In this document: in pieces, positions 22,281-35,800 of the stretch
How the letters are laid out: each line of letters starts with the position of its first letter
How positions within the stretch are numbered: position 1 is the first letter of the stretch
Origin: Larus michahellis
Lineage: Eukaryota; Chordata; Aves; Charadriiformes; Laridae
DNA length: 64,000 nucleotides
Reading direction: 5' to 3'
Assembly (NCBI RefSeq): GCF_964199755.1
Contig: NC_133929.1
Coordinates: forward strand, 2,559,806-2,623,805
Position numbers and translations under genes: made by a program
The notes under the pieces: model-generated
Database searches by the model: none
What the model was told of the DNA's origin: nothing
The model's input: the letters and a program-made list of their open reading frames with translations, nothing else

Positions 22281-25167
22281 TCTATTGTGAGAGTTTTAGT
22301 TTTGGCCAGCACAATCTGTTGAACTGAGAGCTTCCAAAATTAAACATTAGTCTTACAGCTAAAGCTAAAAAGTCAGCCTCTGTAGTTAGAAGCTGTACCA
22401 AACTCAGTTTTCCTTGTGGGTCAAGCACAGAGAGGAATATATGCACAAGCATATAATATATGCACAAGCACAGAGTATGCATAATAAAAGCTTAGCAAGA
22501 CACAAATTGCAAGACAGTAGGGAAAAGACAGAATGTTCTGGTTCTTATATTGCTTTCCATATTCAAAGGTGCTAGCTCAGGGCTAGCAAACAAACAAGGA
22601 ACCTCCTAGCAGAGCTGATAGGGACAGATATATAGAAGGGGATGTAATACTTGGTGACAATGACTGCCTATGTATATCAGTCCATTTTTTGGCCTGTCAC
22701 AAAAATTTAGCCCTGGACAAGACAAGAGGGAAAAAAGAGATGCCAGAACATAAGATCACTTTAGGTATACACCAGAATCTTCAGCATTTATAACTTCAGC
22801 TTTCTTCTGGATATCTACCTTAGTTTGACAGTACAACCATGACCCTTATACGCTCACACTTCAGTAGTTCACACAACTATTACCTCATTCCAGGGCAGGT
22901 TCTCTTGCATCTTGAATTTATCTTATTTGCATACCAAAATATCTTAGCTGAAGTTAATATAAAAATTGGAAAATTATCATATCTGACTATAGAGGCAATA
23001 CTCAAGATACTCTGCTGGTAAACAAAGAAGAATGACGGAGCTCCTATGAAGGAGCAATGTGCCAAATCAGAGCTATCAAATCAATTTACTTTTCCGTTAT
23101 TTCCTGATTTTCTGCTCTTTCATTGCACAGACAACTAGCTAGCATTTAAAGGAACATGGGAGGGTGGAGCTGGTTGTAACATATTTACCCAAGTATTTAC
23201 TTGGATGTAGTAATGAGTTTGTTTTAAAATATTCATATCATATAAATGTTAGTTGAAGTTGACAGTAAATATTGAATAGACATATCAAAAGGGCATCATG
23301 CCATCTTTACTTCTCCTGTGTTGTCTAACATTCATGCTGTCACTTGCTCTGTTCATATCCATTTTCTTATAGAAAATTACTTTTAAAAAATTATACCAGA
23401 ATGATGATTGAGTATGACAGAAAAAGAGAGAAGGAGAGAGTTTAAAGATCTTGCTGCCTGCAAGAGATTGTGACCGAATTCCCAGGACTACTGTTCGATT
23501 TGTAACAATAATTAGCATTTAGTTATTTGGTCTCTTCTTGCTTTTTTGGGACGTTAGAATTAAAGATACATGGAAGAATGAAATCTAAAGTGATTGTATT
23601 TTATAGCATAATGGAAGCATCAGGAAAGTGCTGTTGCTAAAAGAACTTACATCAGGGTTTTTTTTTAAGTGATGCACAACTCAAGCATTCATGCAAATAT
23701 AGCATTCACACAGATATAGCAGAGATCAAAACCACTCAGGAGACAGGGACAGAAAGAAGAAAATAGAATTAAAAGTGGTGTGAGAAAATCCCAGCTACAT
23801 GTTCCCAGTCATGTCCAAAGGCAAAATGTTCTAATTCCCTTATGTGTATTACAATATGGTTTCTAAATAAGATATTACTTACCAAGAGAGCCAATATTGT
23901 TTACAATGTTTCTAAGTTATGGTCCATTAAAAATAATCTCCTGAGTCCAAGAGACCTTAGCAGAAGTGTCTCTGCATGATTTATGCTCCCAAAGATGCCA
24001 CATACAGGAGACTGAAATGGAAAAGGGTATACTGGACTGAAAGTATTGCTGATGTGATTTGAACAGAGATTTGAAGAGGGAAAAGATAGCATAATCACCA
24101 TTTCCCCCTAATTTAATATTGGCATAATTCTGTCTGCTACTAGTGGGTTACTAGGGGTGGAGTTCACATTCCCCATGTCTTCTACAGTCTTTTGCAATTC
24201 ATATGGGTAGATTGGATTAAGCACATGTAAATACATATGTATTCACAATTATGTTTGCTTACTTTCATAGCTAAAATACTTTTTCTGTGTCTTTTGAGCT
24301 TGTTAACATGTACCTAACTGACATTGCTATTTGCAAACCACTTCTAAACTAATATCCCATTACAGATGTCTCCTTGTTCAGCCACTAAATTGAGTTCAAA
24401 CATTTTTGTAGGGAACTTAGTTTTTATTTTTTTTCCATAGACAAAGAAAAATGTTTTGAAATTTTTATAAAATGCGCAAAAAGAGGGAAAAAGCCCTCAA
24501 ACAGTTTCAATGAATAAAGAAGCATTTTGAAAGCAAAGGGGCTATTTAAGCATTGACTTAGTTCTTTTCCTTCTCGTAGTCAGTGAAGTCTTTCAGTAGA
24601 AAAACCCTATTAGAACGCTTCAGTGGTAAACTGGAATATGCACTTTTGATTAGAGATTTACTATTAACCTATTATTTTCCAAGAGAATTATACCAATGGA
24701 GGATGTAGATGTATATACATGCCAGGAATGAAGACACGTGAAGGAAAAATTCTTTTTCTTGTCTGGCTTTTGACACTAACAGGTTCATGATTTTGAAGTC
24801 TTAGACTTAGTTTATTTCTCATTTTACATAAATGGTCATAGTGATGTCGGAAGGAGTTAAAAAAATCTGCAAAGTTGAAAGGAGTTAAGGATCTACAAAA
24901 TTGGGCAACCATGAGGGTCCGTTATGAGACTGGGCAAAACAAGAATAGAAAGTCTCTAAGACTAATGCCTGCAGCTACCTGCCTCAAGACTAGCTGTCAT
25001 CTAACCAGGAACCGCAACAGGATATAAGATTAAAAAGTAACTTAGTGGTAGCTGATAGGATGGAAGTATAACCTCTAGTTACCTTAGCTAATTACAGCAC
25101 TAAAAACCACACCTCTAGGAGGAGATTTTATAAGTAAATGTAGGACCACCTTAGTATAATGAGCTAG
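22281..25167. other. AT-rich single-copy DNA
   Basis: Nearly 3 kb with no recognised gene, RNA or transposon. Short open frames show no domain. Simple A/T runs are frequent. Confidence 0.5.
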
Positions 25168-25520
25168 TGTCTTGGTTTAGCCTCAGACGGCAACAAAGAA
25201 CCACGTGCCACTCGCTCGGGCCTTCCCAATACAGGAAGAATCAGAAGAAAAAGGCAAGACTCTTGGGTTGAGACAAAGGCAGTTTAACAGAACAGCAGAG
25301 GGAACAAGCAAACAACAACAATAACACGGACAGAGGAATATACAAACACGATTACGGAACCGCCGCTCCCCGCTGCTCCCCGACCGGGGACGCCCTAACC
25401 CGCTCCAAGCCCCGACCTTCCTGCCCCCTCCCCCGGCAGCTCAGGGTGGGCATGGCTCACAGAGCACGGAATACCTGCGTCCTGGGGAGAATTAACCCTG
25501 TCCCCGCCGGAACCAGGACA
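25168..25520 (-). mobile_element. Solo ERV-L LTR (same family as the 54640 provirus)
   Basis: The 353-bp segment starts with TGTCTTGGTTTAGCC and ends with AACCAGGACA, the reverse complement of the LTR at 54640-54978 along its length. No retroviral coding sequence adjoins it, so it is a solo LTR left by recombination between two LTRs. The flanks GCTAG and GGAGC do not match, so no target duplication is visible. Confidence 0.88.
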
Positions 25521-26332
25521 GGAGCCTTAACAACAATGATTCACAACTAATTCTGCTGTTATCTTCTCCCAAATTGCATTGATATAAACTTTCAAGCAGG
25601 ATCCTGGACGTACACAATTATGTTAGCATGCGTATGTACTTGAATGTATTTCCAGTGTCTAAAGTGTATTTACAATTACATAGCCTCACAGACACACATA
25701 GACCAATTTTGCAATACTAAAACAAGCAAGCAAACTTGGTTTAGCCCATTTTATTCCCAGACACCAAATCTAAATTAGTAATCAGTTTAGCTATCTCTGG
25801 TTGTCTGTTTCTCTGATGTAATGACTAGACCAAGGCCATAACAATACTTCTTTATGCTGTTCAAAGTGTGTATTAGGATTTAGAGGGAGCTAGATTCAAA
25901 GCAGTCCCAGGGATAAATACAGAGTTAATAAGGGATATAATTGAGCTCCTGGATGGAACAAAGTATTAGACTTCAATTCATCCAATTTTACCCCACTGGA
26001 AATAAGAGGAGAATCACGCTCATGGCAATGTAATTTGGCACAGTGTTTCAAAATAGGACATGTCCTCATCATTGCTTTTATAGACATTCCAGGGATCCCC
26101 CTCAAATTAGAGAGAGATGTTCATATTCTCTAATTTAACAGAGTAAAATGAATAAGACTAAAAATGTCTCATGCAAACAAGTTGCAAAATCCTTTATTCC
26201 AAGAGGGAGGCACTTTAAAAACTGCTTAAAAATTAATCCAAAATGAAAGAGTGTCTCCAAATGCCTGAGGCTTAATTGCCAGACCTGAATATACACTTAT
26301 ATTTCTAAAACCACACTGGCACTCAGGAAAGA
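25521..26332. other. AT-rich single-copy DNA
   Basis: No feature recognised. Confidence 0.5.
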
Positions 26333-26756
26333 ATCATAGAATCATAGAATCTTCATGGTTGGAAAGGACCTTTGAGATCATCGAGTCCAACCATACACAC
26401 ACAAAAAACCCACCAACCTACAATCTCTGCCACTAGAGCACGCCCTGAAGTGCCACATCTAGACGTTTCTTAAATACCTCTAGGGCTGGGGACTCAACCA
26501 CCTCCCTGGGCAGGCTGTTCCAGTGCCTGACCATTCTTTCAGTAAAGTAATTCTTCCTAATATCTAATCTAAACCTCCCCTGCTGCAGCTTCAGACCATT
26601 TCCTCTGGTCCTGTCATTATTCACCTGGGAGAAGAGGCCACCACCCACCTCTCTCCACCCTCCTTTCAGGTAGTTGTGGAGGGCAATGAGGTCTCCCCTC
26701 AGCCTCCTCTTCTCCAGGCTAAACATGCCCAGCTCCCTCAGCCTCTCCTCATATGA
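26333..26756 (-). mobile_element. CR1 LINE fragment, 3' end (subfamily III)
   Basis: Three reversed octamers (ATCATAGAATCATAGAATC) mark the 3' end at 26333. The minus strand encodes the ORF2 C-terminus (26433-26726), closely matching the end of the 14362 copy. It is truncated at about 26756, shortly before the start of a plus-strand CR1. Confidence 0.9.
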
Positions 26757-26814
26757 GGAGAGAAAGGGGCTGGTCTTGGCATCTTTTGTCCACAGTCTTT
26801 ATTTCAGGTACCTT

Positions 26815-28539
26815 GCATTTTGGGAGACAGCCCTGAAGGGCAAAGAAGTCCAGGAAGGCTGGATGTTTTTCAAGAAGGAAGTCTTGAAAGCGCAGGAGCA
26901 GGCTGTCCCCATGTGCCGTAAAACAAGCCATCAGGGAAAAAGACCAGCCTGGCTGAACAGAGAGATATGGTTGCAACTCAGGGAAAAAAGGAGAGTTTAT
27001 GGCCTTTGGAAAAAGGGGCAGGCCACTCAGGAAGGCTACAAAGACGTTGTAAGGCTATGTAGGGAGAAAATTAGAAAGGCCAAAGCCCAACTAGAACTTA
27101 ACCTGGTTTGGATGTTAAGAACAATAAAAGGAGTTTCTATAAATACACATTAGTAACAAAAGGAGGACTCAGGAGAATCTCCATCCTTTATCGGATGAAG
27201 GCGGTAACATGGTGACAAAGGATGAGGACAAGGCTGAGGTACTTAATGCCTTCTTTGCCTCAGTCTTTAGTAGTAGAGTCGGTTGTTCCCTGAGTACCCA
27301 GCCCCCTGAGCTAGCAGATAGGGGCGGGGAGCAGAATGAAGCCCCCGTAATCCAGAGGGAGATGGTGAGGGACCTGCTCCAACACCTGGACGTACACAAG
27401 TCTATGGGGCCAGATGGGATCCACCCGAGGGTACTGAGGGAGCTGGTGGAAGTGCTCACTGAGCCACTTTTCATCATTTACCAGCAGTCCTGGCAAACCG
27501 GGGAGGTCCCAGTTGACTGGCGTCTAGCAAGTGTGACGCCCATCCACAAGAAGGGCCGCAAGGAGGATCTGGGGAACTACAGGGCTGTCAGCCTGACCTC
27601 AGTGCCTGGGAAGGTCATGGAACAGATCATCCTGAGTGCCATCACGCGGCACATGCAGGTCAAACAGGCAATCAGGCCCAGTCAGCATGGGTTCATGAAA
27701 GGCAGGTCCTGCTTGACAAACCTGATCTCCTCCTATGACAAAGGGACCTGCTTGGTGGAAGAGGGAAAGGCCGTGGATGTTGTTTGCCTGGACTTCAGTA
27801 AGGCCTTTGATACAGTTCCCCACAGCATCCTCCTGGAGAAATTGGCTGCTCATGGCTTGGACAGGAGTACTCTTTGCTGGGTTAAAAACTGGCTGGAGGG
27901 CCGGGCCCAGAGCGGTGGTGAATGGAGTTCAATCCACTTGGCAGCCAGTCACAAGCGGTGTTCCCCAGGGCAAGGTACGGGGGCCAGTTCTCTTTAATAT
28001 CTTTGTCAATGATCTGGAGGAGGGGATTGAGCACACCCTCAGTAAGTTTGCAGACGACACCAAGTTGGGTGGGAGCGTCCACCTGCTTGAGGGTAGGAAG
28101 GCTTTGCAGAGGGATCTGGACAGGCTGGATCGATGGGCCGAGGCCAATGGCTTGAGGTTCAACAAGGGCAAGTGCCGGGTCCTGCACTTGGGTCACAACA
28201 ACCCCATGCAGCGCTACAGGCTTGGGGCAGATTGGCTGGAGAGCTGCCTGGCAGAAAAGGACCTGGGGGCGTTGGTTGACTGCTGGCTGAATATGAGTCA
28301 GCAGTGTGCCCAGGTGGCCAAGAAGGCCAGCAGCATCCTGGCCTGTATCAGGAACAGTGTGGCCAGCAGGACTAGGGAAGTGATCGTCCCCCTGTACTGG
28401 GCACTGGTGAGGCCCCACCTCGAGTACTGTGTCCAGTTTTGGGCCCCTCACTACAAAAAAGACATTGAGGTGCTGGAGCGGGTCCAGAGAAGGGCAACAG
28501 AGCTGGTGGGGGATCTGGAGAATAAGTCTTATGAGGAGC
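26815..28539 (+). mobile_element. CR1 LINE copy, part 1 (linker and RT)
   Basis: The plus-strand copy starts in the linker between endonuclease and RT ([37 protein letters not shown]). It continues into the [52 protein letters not shown], then a frame change near 27930, then [15 protein letters not shown] and the catalytic FADD box (about 28050). The tail of ORF2 runs to 28539, where an LTR interrupts it, and it resumes at 29189. Frames 27209-27997 and 27735-28556 are long, so decay is moderate. Confidence 0.92.
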
Positions 28540-29188
28540 TGTCCTGGGTTGAGTGACACAGGACTATTTTCTTTTCTAATGCTCGGGAAAACTCCACTTT
28601 TGGAAGACTCTAGTGTCTGAATTTGTGAAAATATTTACTTTATAGACAGCTAGGCTATGTGGGATTCAAGGTCTCAGTGTTTACAAGCATTGCCAGGTGT
28701 AGGGATGAGGAGGAACAAGGCCTGGGCATTTGACCCAGGCTGGCCAACAGGATTATTTCATACCATGAACGTCACATTCTACATAAATTAGAAAGTTTGC
28801 TGCGTAGTCTCTCTCTCTGCCTTGATGGCGGCAGTCCAGAGAAACTCTTTGCCCTGGTGCCGGACCCCTGAGGCCTTCCTTTCCTCCCGAAGCCATTGTG
28901 CTCGCAGTGTCCGACACTTGCTGTCCACTGCTGGGAGTGCACAGCTTCCTACTGATAAAATTGGCTGAGTATAATTCTTGTATATCTTATATTAGTATTG
29001 GGATTAATACTGGTTCTTTAGTGTTATTGTTAATTATTTAGTCTTATCCTATTAAATCTATTTATATTTCAACCCTTGTGTTTCCTTGCTTTCCCCGATT
29101 CCCCTTTCTGGATGGGGAGGGGTCATTGGGTGATAGAATAATTGTCTAAATTACAATAAATTGTTATGGGGTTTCTCAAACCATAACA
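28540..29188 (+). mobile_element. Solo LTR inserted in a CR1, with 5-bp target duplication
   Basis: This 649-bp segment begins TGTCCTGGGTTGAG and ends CCATAACA. It is flanked by the same five bases, GGAGC, at 28535-28539 and 29189-29193. Removing the segment and one GGAGC rejoins the CR1 ORF2 reading (a [12 protein letters not shown] segment), so this is a clean retroviral-type integration. ATTAAA near 29050 is a candidate poly(A) signal. Strand is inferred from the TGTCCTGG start shared with other ERV-L-like LTRs here. No coding sequence is inside. Confidence 0.9.
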
Positions 29189-29594
29189 GGAGCGGCTGAG
29201 GGAGCTGGGGTTGTTTAGCCTGGAGAAAAGGAGGCTGAGGGGAGACCTTCTCGCTCTCTATAACTACCTGAAAGGAGGTTGCAGAGAGGGGGGTCGGTCT
29301 CTTCTCCCAAGTAACAGGCAATAGGACAAGAGGAAACGGCCTCAAGTTGCGCCAGGGGAGGTTCAGACTGGATATTAGGAAAATTTTTTACACCGAAAGA
29401 GTTATTAAGCATTGGAACAGGCTGCCCAGGGAAGTGGTTGAGGCACCATCCCTGGAGGTATTTAAAAGACAGGTAGACATAGAGCTTAGAGATAGGGTTT
29501 AGTGCTGGTTTTTGTCAGAGTTAGGTTGATGGATGGACTCGATGATCTGAAAGGTCCCTTCCAACCTAGGCAATTCTATGATTCTATGATTCTG
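29189..29594 (+). mobile_element. CR1 LINE copy, part 2 (ORF2 end and 3' tail)
   Basis: The copy from 26815 resumes after the inserted LTR. It encodes the last ORF2 segment and ends in ATTCTATGATTCTATGATTC at about 29573-29592, the CR1 tail. Confidence 0.92.
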
Positions 29595-30107
29595 GCAGGA
29601 CTTGTGACCCCCGTGGGGGAGCCATGCTGGAGCAGTCTGTTCCTGAAGGACTGCACCCCGTAGAAAGGACCCATGATGGAGCAGTTTGTGGAGGACTGTC
29701 TCCCGTGGGAGGGACCCCATGCTGGAGCAGGGGAAGAGTGTGAAGAGGAAGCAGTGGCAGACACAGCATGTGATGAACTGACCACAACCCCCATTCCCCG
29801 TCCTGCGCCGCTCAGGGGAGGAGGTAGAGAAAATCAGGAGTGAAGCTGAAGAAGTTGCGGGGGGGGGAAGGCGCTTAAGATTTTATTTTATTTCTCATCA
29901 TCCTACTCTTATTTGATTGGTAATAAATTAAATTAATTTCCCCAAGTCAAGTCTGGTTTGCCTATGACAGTAATTGCTGAGTGATCTCTCCCTGTCTTTA
30001 TCTCAACCCACAAGCCTTTCATTACTTTTTCTCTCCCTTGTCCTGCTGAGGAGGTAGTGATAGAGCAGCTTGGTGGGCACCTGGCATCCAGCCAAGGTCA
30101 ACCCACC
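29595..30107 (+). mobile_element. LTR-A family fragment, 3' half
   Basis: It matches the second half of the 1.08-kb LTR at 45787-46863: the repeated GGAGCAG segments, the TAATAAATTAAATTAATTTCC poly(A) region (about 29920) and the ending GGTCAACCCACCAC. Its left part is missing and the CR1 tail abuts it directly. Confidence 0.8.
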
Positions 30108-30620
30108 ACGTGCATAATTCCCTGCTTTTTACTGAATAAAGTCAATCACTACTCTTCTACCATCTGTTTATCCCTGGACTTCTTTGCATTCCCAGCAGAT
30201 CCCATAGAGAATTCAGCAACATTTTGGGCATATTCTGGTACCTCCTCATCTCTCTTGTCAATCTAACTGTTTTCTTCCTTGTCCTTATTCAGAGAAAGGG
30301 ACAATTCCATTAGTTTTATAGTATCCTAGACTGCTATATATCTTCTAGATATTTTTTGGAGATGAAATAAACCTGCAACCACTGTTTCCAGTCCTTTTCC
30401 GCAAGTAATCTTGAGGTCCTTGGTGTTTCCTGCTATGCCTGTTCAGCTGAACAGCATTGTGTTTCTCTGCCTGCAACGGCAGAGTGTCCCAAGCCACGAG
30501 CTCAGGTTTAAGCAATACCAACAGCGCTGCAGAAGAGGCAAGGTTTCCTTCTCACTGGATGTAGTTGGCAGCACTATATGTTTGCCTCAGGCCACAGTGT
30601 TTACAGGAAACTTCTGAAAC
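30108..30620. other. Single-copy DNA, nothing recognised
   Basis: No gene or repeat family recognised. Confidence 0.45.
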
Positions 30621-31377
30621 ATAGAATCACAGAATGGTTCAGGTTAGAAGGGACCTTAAAGATCATCTAGTTCCAAGCCCCCTGCCCTGGGCAGGGACAC
30701 CTCCCACTAGACCAGGATGCTCAAAGCCCCATCCAGCCTGGCCTTGAACACTTCCAAGGAAGGGGCATCCACAGCTTCCCTGGGCAACCTGTTCCAGTGC
30801 CTCACCACCCTCACAGTAAAGAATTTCTTCCTAATATCCAATCTAAATCTCCCCTCTTTCAGTTTAAAACTGTTACCCCTCGTCCTATCACTACACTCCC
30901 TGATAAAGCATCTATCCCCATCTCTCCTGTAGGCCCCCTTCAGGTACTGGAAGGCCGCTATAAGGTCTCCCCGGAGCCTTCTCTTCTCCAGGCTGAACAC
31001 CCCCAACTCTCTCAGCCTGTCCTCATAGGAGAGGGGCTCCAGCCTTCTGATCATCCTCGTGGCCTTCCTCTGGACCCGTTCCAACAGGTCCATGTCCTTC
31101 TTGTGCTGAGGGCTCCAGAGCTGGACACAATATTCCAGGTGGGGTCTCATGAGAGTGGAGTAGAGGGGGAGAATCACCTCCCTCGATCTGCTGGCCAGGC
31201 TTCTTTTGATGCAGCCCAGGATGCGGTTGGCTTTCTGGGCTACGAGCGCACATTGCTGGCTCATGTTGAGCTTCTCATCCACCAATGCCCTCAAGTCCTT
31301 CTCCTCAGGGCTGTTCCAAATCCATTCTCCACCCAGCCTGTATTTGTGCTTGGGATTGCCATGACCCAGGTGTAGGA
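30621..31377 (-). mobile_element. CR1 LINE fragment (subfamily II)
   Basis: The reversed tail ATAGAATCACAGAATGG begins at about 30621. The minus-strand frame 30707-31294 encodes the last 195 codons of ORF2, nearly identical to the copy at 18131-18967. Both stop within the same region of ORF2, but at different bases, consistent with separate 5' truncation. Confidence 0.9.
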
Positions 31378-32299
31378 TATCAGTATCAATACAGATATCA
31401 ATGTGCTAGATATTAATACAGTAGATCACCTAAGAAGAAAATGCTGCTGGCAAAGTAGCCACTCCTGCTACATGCTCTCCTGTTCATAAAGGTAAGTGGC
31501 CTCCAGCAAACTGGACTTCCTGTGCTGTTAAATGCACAAAATAGAGCCTTTACCTGTGTGCTGTAGTAGACTGAGCCTCTGCCTTTGTTACACAAAAACT
31601 TTCCATCCACACCCAGAGGACAGCAGGTGCAAGTTGAAATTCTAGCAATTACTCTGGTTTCATGTCATATTGAAAATTATAAAACGTTGGAGATGATAAT
31701 GCTTAAATAAGTGTCCCTTTTACTATGACTGTGCCTACAACACGCTGCAACCATGTTTTTTCTGCTTAACATTAGGAATGGAGTTAATGTCACCATACTT
31801 CACTTTTAACATCCATTAAATGGACATAATAACACAGTACCTCAGAGGTAACAGAGGGGTGTTGTGAGGCCAATTAATAATTTTGCAATTGCAAAGTGCT
31901 TTAAGATCTCAAAATGAAGTATGCCATTGAAGTGCAAAGTATCATTCTCATTTAGCAGTTGGAGAGCACAGTTTCAGAGAGGCTATAAATCTGTTTCCAG
32001 TGTGATCCAAGATGGGTCTGTTAGCTGAAAGAAGGGCATGAATGTTTAAATATTTGTTTAAATATTTATTTAAATATTAAACCACAGGTCTTCAAGACCC
32101 ATACTAATGACTTCACTGCTGTCCTAAGTGAATTCTAGGCATGTATTAATAGGCAGCTTGAGTTGTGCTTCTAAGGAAATTCGCTTTTCCTGCAATGCTG
32201 GAAACTTGGATGGCAACTTGAATGAATCCAGTTCTCCCTTCTTTACATCTGTCCTTTTCCCAAGGAACAACAAATCCCTTTCTACCAATGCTCTGGGTC
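31378..32299. other. AT-rich single-copy DNA with a TTTAAATAT repeat
   Basis: No gene recognised. A short imperfect repeat of TTTAAATATT units lies at about 32045-32083 and can self-pair. Confidence 0.5.
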
Positions 32300-32870
32300 T
32301 GTCTGAGATGGAATTAATTTTCTTCATAGCAGCCCATATGGTGCTGTGTTTTGGATTTGTACCTAAAACAGTATTGACAACACACCAGTGTTTTGGCTGT
32401 TGTTGAACAGTGCTTGCACAGCATCAAGGCCTTCTCTTTTTCCCACTCTGCTCCCCTCAGCAAGTAGTCTGGGGTGGGCAAGAGATTGGGAGGGACAACC
32501 TGTACAGCTGAGCCAAATTGACCAAAGAGATATTCCATACCATATAACATCATGCTGAGCTATAAAAACTGGGGTAGAAGAATAAGAAGGGGCAAGGGGG
32601 ATAACTTCCAAGGTGGCTGTTGCTCAGAGACTGGCTGGGCATCAGTCTGTTTTCAGGAGGTAGTGAGTGATTGCTTTTGCATCACTTGGTTGTTTGGGTT
32701 TTTTTCCTTTTCATCTTTCCTTCACCTATTAAACTGTCTTTATCTCAACCTACGAGTTTTATGGTTCCTAACTGGAACATATGGTTCTTATGGTTCCACT
32801 GGAGGGGGTGGGGGGAGTGAGTGAGCAGATGCATGGGTGCTTGACTGCTGGCCAGGGTCAACCCACAACA
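32300..32870 (+). mobile_element. Solo LTR (LTR-B family)
   Basis: The 571-bp segment starts TGTCTGAGATGG and ends ACCCACAACA. TATAAAAA at about 32561 and ATTAAA at about 32728 stand in LTR order. It is the same family as the reversed LTR-B at 37385-39141 (shared segments around GTGTTTTGGATTTGTAC, ATTCCATACCATAT and GACTGGCTGGGCATC). No internal viral sequence adjoins it. A target duplication was not found. Confidence 0.78.
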
Positions 32871-35800
32871 ACCAAATAAAATAGTTCTTAGATTTCCTCA
32901 AAACAATCATAGTCTCTTATAATTGCATTGCATTGCTTGTTGCAGCCTGGAATAGACTACTTGTTTCCCTGAGGACCTGTTGAATCCAGGGCACTTCTAT
33001 TTCTACTATACAATACCATTTGCCAGACAATGTGCCAACTATTTGTAGGTGTTATGATTCATTTGGAATTGCCCTGGTGTGATAGCCATTCTCCAGTCAC
33101 TTTGGCTTTGTGTTCAAATTTAGCAAAAAAGGGAGATTGCACCAGAGATCTTGGAAGAGCTCTCCCTGGATTTCCCTGTGGCCATGAAAGGAAGAGGCAG
33201 CAGAGGACATGTACCTCAAGAGCTGGAACAGGAGTGTAAGGCTGCATTGCTGGGTCAGGGATGCAACAAAAAGTGCTATGTGTATACTGTATGTGTGTCA
33301 CTGCAGCAAGGAACAGTGCTGCACAAAGGGTGGGTTGACTGCAAGGGGCTTGTCTCAGGAGGAGGCTGAAGGCCTGGGATTTAAATGGAGGAGATGTTGA
33401 GAAAGGAGCACTGGCTTTGTGACCAGACACAGATTTATTGAGAGATAATAAACACGGAGGACAAGCTTCTAGTTACAGAAGACAGTAATGACTACGCATC
33501 CCCCTCCTTCCCCTGTGGGTGTATTCAGCCTTAGCTGTCACCATGAGAACGAGTAGCCAATAACAAAATAGGGGCCAGGGCACATCACATGACCACACAC
33601 AAGTGTCCAGTGCCAGGGGAAGATGCTACACTGCTCATGACAGAGATTACAACTGAAGGGTAGACAGACCTCTGAGCTTGATGGTAAAAGTTGTAAGCAA
33701 TTTGGGCCAGAGAGAGCCTTTTTGTTCTGCATTCAGACAGTGCTTATCACAGTGATATCCATCTTCCACTGGTTATGGACATCAACAGCAAGCAAATAAA
33801 GCTCTGCAGGAAGCACCAGAGTTTTCTCTCCCATCAGCTTAGAGAAATATGTATCATTACCTGTCACCCTGAACAAAGTCATAAGGCCTTACCTCCTCTT
33901 GGGGTCTCAGGCATGAATAGGTCTGAATAATAATGAAGAATAATAATGAAGATAGTTGTTGCCATGAAGGTGATTACAGAAATAAGCTTTGGAGTGGTAC
34001 GGGGTGAATTCCTGTCTCCCTAAAAGCTGTCCAAGGATCCTCTGTTTTTCCAAGCCAGGGATGAGTGTCTGGCACCAACTGTCTACAGTGGGAGTCCCCA
34101 CTTCTGCAATAGTCTTAGTGCTAGGTTTGCATATGCCATCTACCTGCTGTGCTGCAGAGTCAATAATACAGGCCGCTGTAGCAGAAGTGCAAAGAAGAGC
34201 AGTGAAGGAGTTAAGCAAAATGAAAGGGAATTTATAATTTCTGATATTGGCTTCTCATACTGCTACAGTCACAAATTATATGAATTGTCATCAAGATGGT
34301 AGCTGATAACACAAAAGGCTCAGAAGTGCCAGTTTGAAATTGAAAATGTATTTTCAACTACAATTCACAGCTTCTCCACAATAGCAAAAGCTTCTTGTCA
34401 TGTAAACTCTGAGAGTGCTGCAGTGACCACAGAACATATGATTTCTTTTGTAACTCTAAAATCCTGTGTTCTTTAATAGGGAATAATAAATAAAAAATAA
34501 TTTTATTGGGGCCAATAGGCCAAAGTGTCAGTTGGTATAAAGCGACCGTGAAATGAAGGTGGCAGTGGAGCTATACTGAGTTATAGGGCAGGATCTGGAC
34601 CATTATTGTCTGATTGCTAATTACAGGCAGGTTTGAAAGTGCCACTACTAGTTAAATTTGCTTGATAATTTACAGCTTATTTTTTATTTGCTTCTCACTT
34701 TGCCTAAATTTAGCTATGTGAGATGAAATCTTCCATGCTTCAGGCTGAATCTATTCGGAATCACAGAGCTATTTTGGCAAATGAGGTTAGGGAAGAGTAA
34801 CATCCCTAACTACATTGCAAGGTGTGGCTGTGGGTACTAATTCCTTGGCACCTGGTCCTACTTGGAGTGTAGGAATTGAATGCGCAGGCACGCAATGTCC
34901 ACAGTGCCCACAATGCAAAGCATTGGATCGTACTGGTGTTTCCCACTAGCTCATCTGGATTACTGTGATTTAAGTTTGGAGCTCCTAATAAAGCTACCAG
35001 TGGTGGAAAGTGCAACAGCACATTTCTTAATGACTTTTCTCTTTCAAGCCTTAAAGTGCCACCTCAGAGGCTGTTAGACTCATCCTTCTGCCCTGGTACT
35101 GCAGGTGTCCTGCAGACCCTGTTTTGGAATTCATCTCTTCTTATTCCTGTAGACTCAAGTTGCAACATCTTCTAGCGGTGGATGATTACCAGCAGCATTA
35201 TGGATGTTCCCAGGTGGAATACTCTAGCTGGGGCATCCCCAGCCTAGCAGAGACGCAAGCAAGCAAGTTTAGAGTAGTGCATCTCTGAGACATCCTTGTT
35301 CATGGATAAAAGTGGTAAAAAAGTGGCTTTGCCACTTCTTGGTGTTCCCAAACTCATTCCTTTGCTTGTGCCTGCTAATAAGCATGTCCAGATTCCCATC
35401 AGGTTTGCTAGAATACAATACAATGATTTTCCAAGCTACTAAGAACAAAGGGAGAGCAGGAACTGTCTGAACCTGCAGAGGAGACACCAGTTGCCAAAAC
35501 GTAGTTTATCTTTTCAGCAAAATCTGGTTCCAGATGCCAAGCCAATTACTTCTTCAGTCCAGTTATAAATCCAATATACATAAAAAAATCAAATGTATGT
35601 TTTAATGTTGGTTTGTATCCAGACTGTCCCATTCAAATATCATTACTCATGCTTACGGAATCATACAACTGAGTAAAGGGATTTATAAAACAATATTTGT
35701 TGGATTCTGTTTATCTTCCCTCTGATTACTGAGTTTATCAGGCACGCTGGGTTACTGAGCATTTCTCTGTAGCCATGAAGCCTAGAAGTACACTTTTTTA

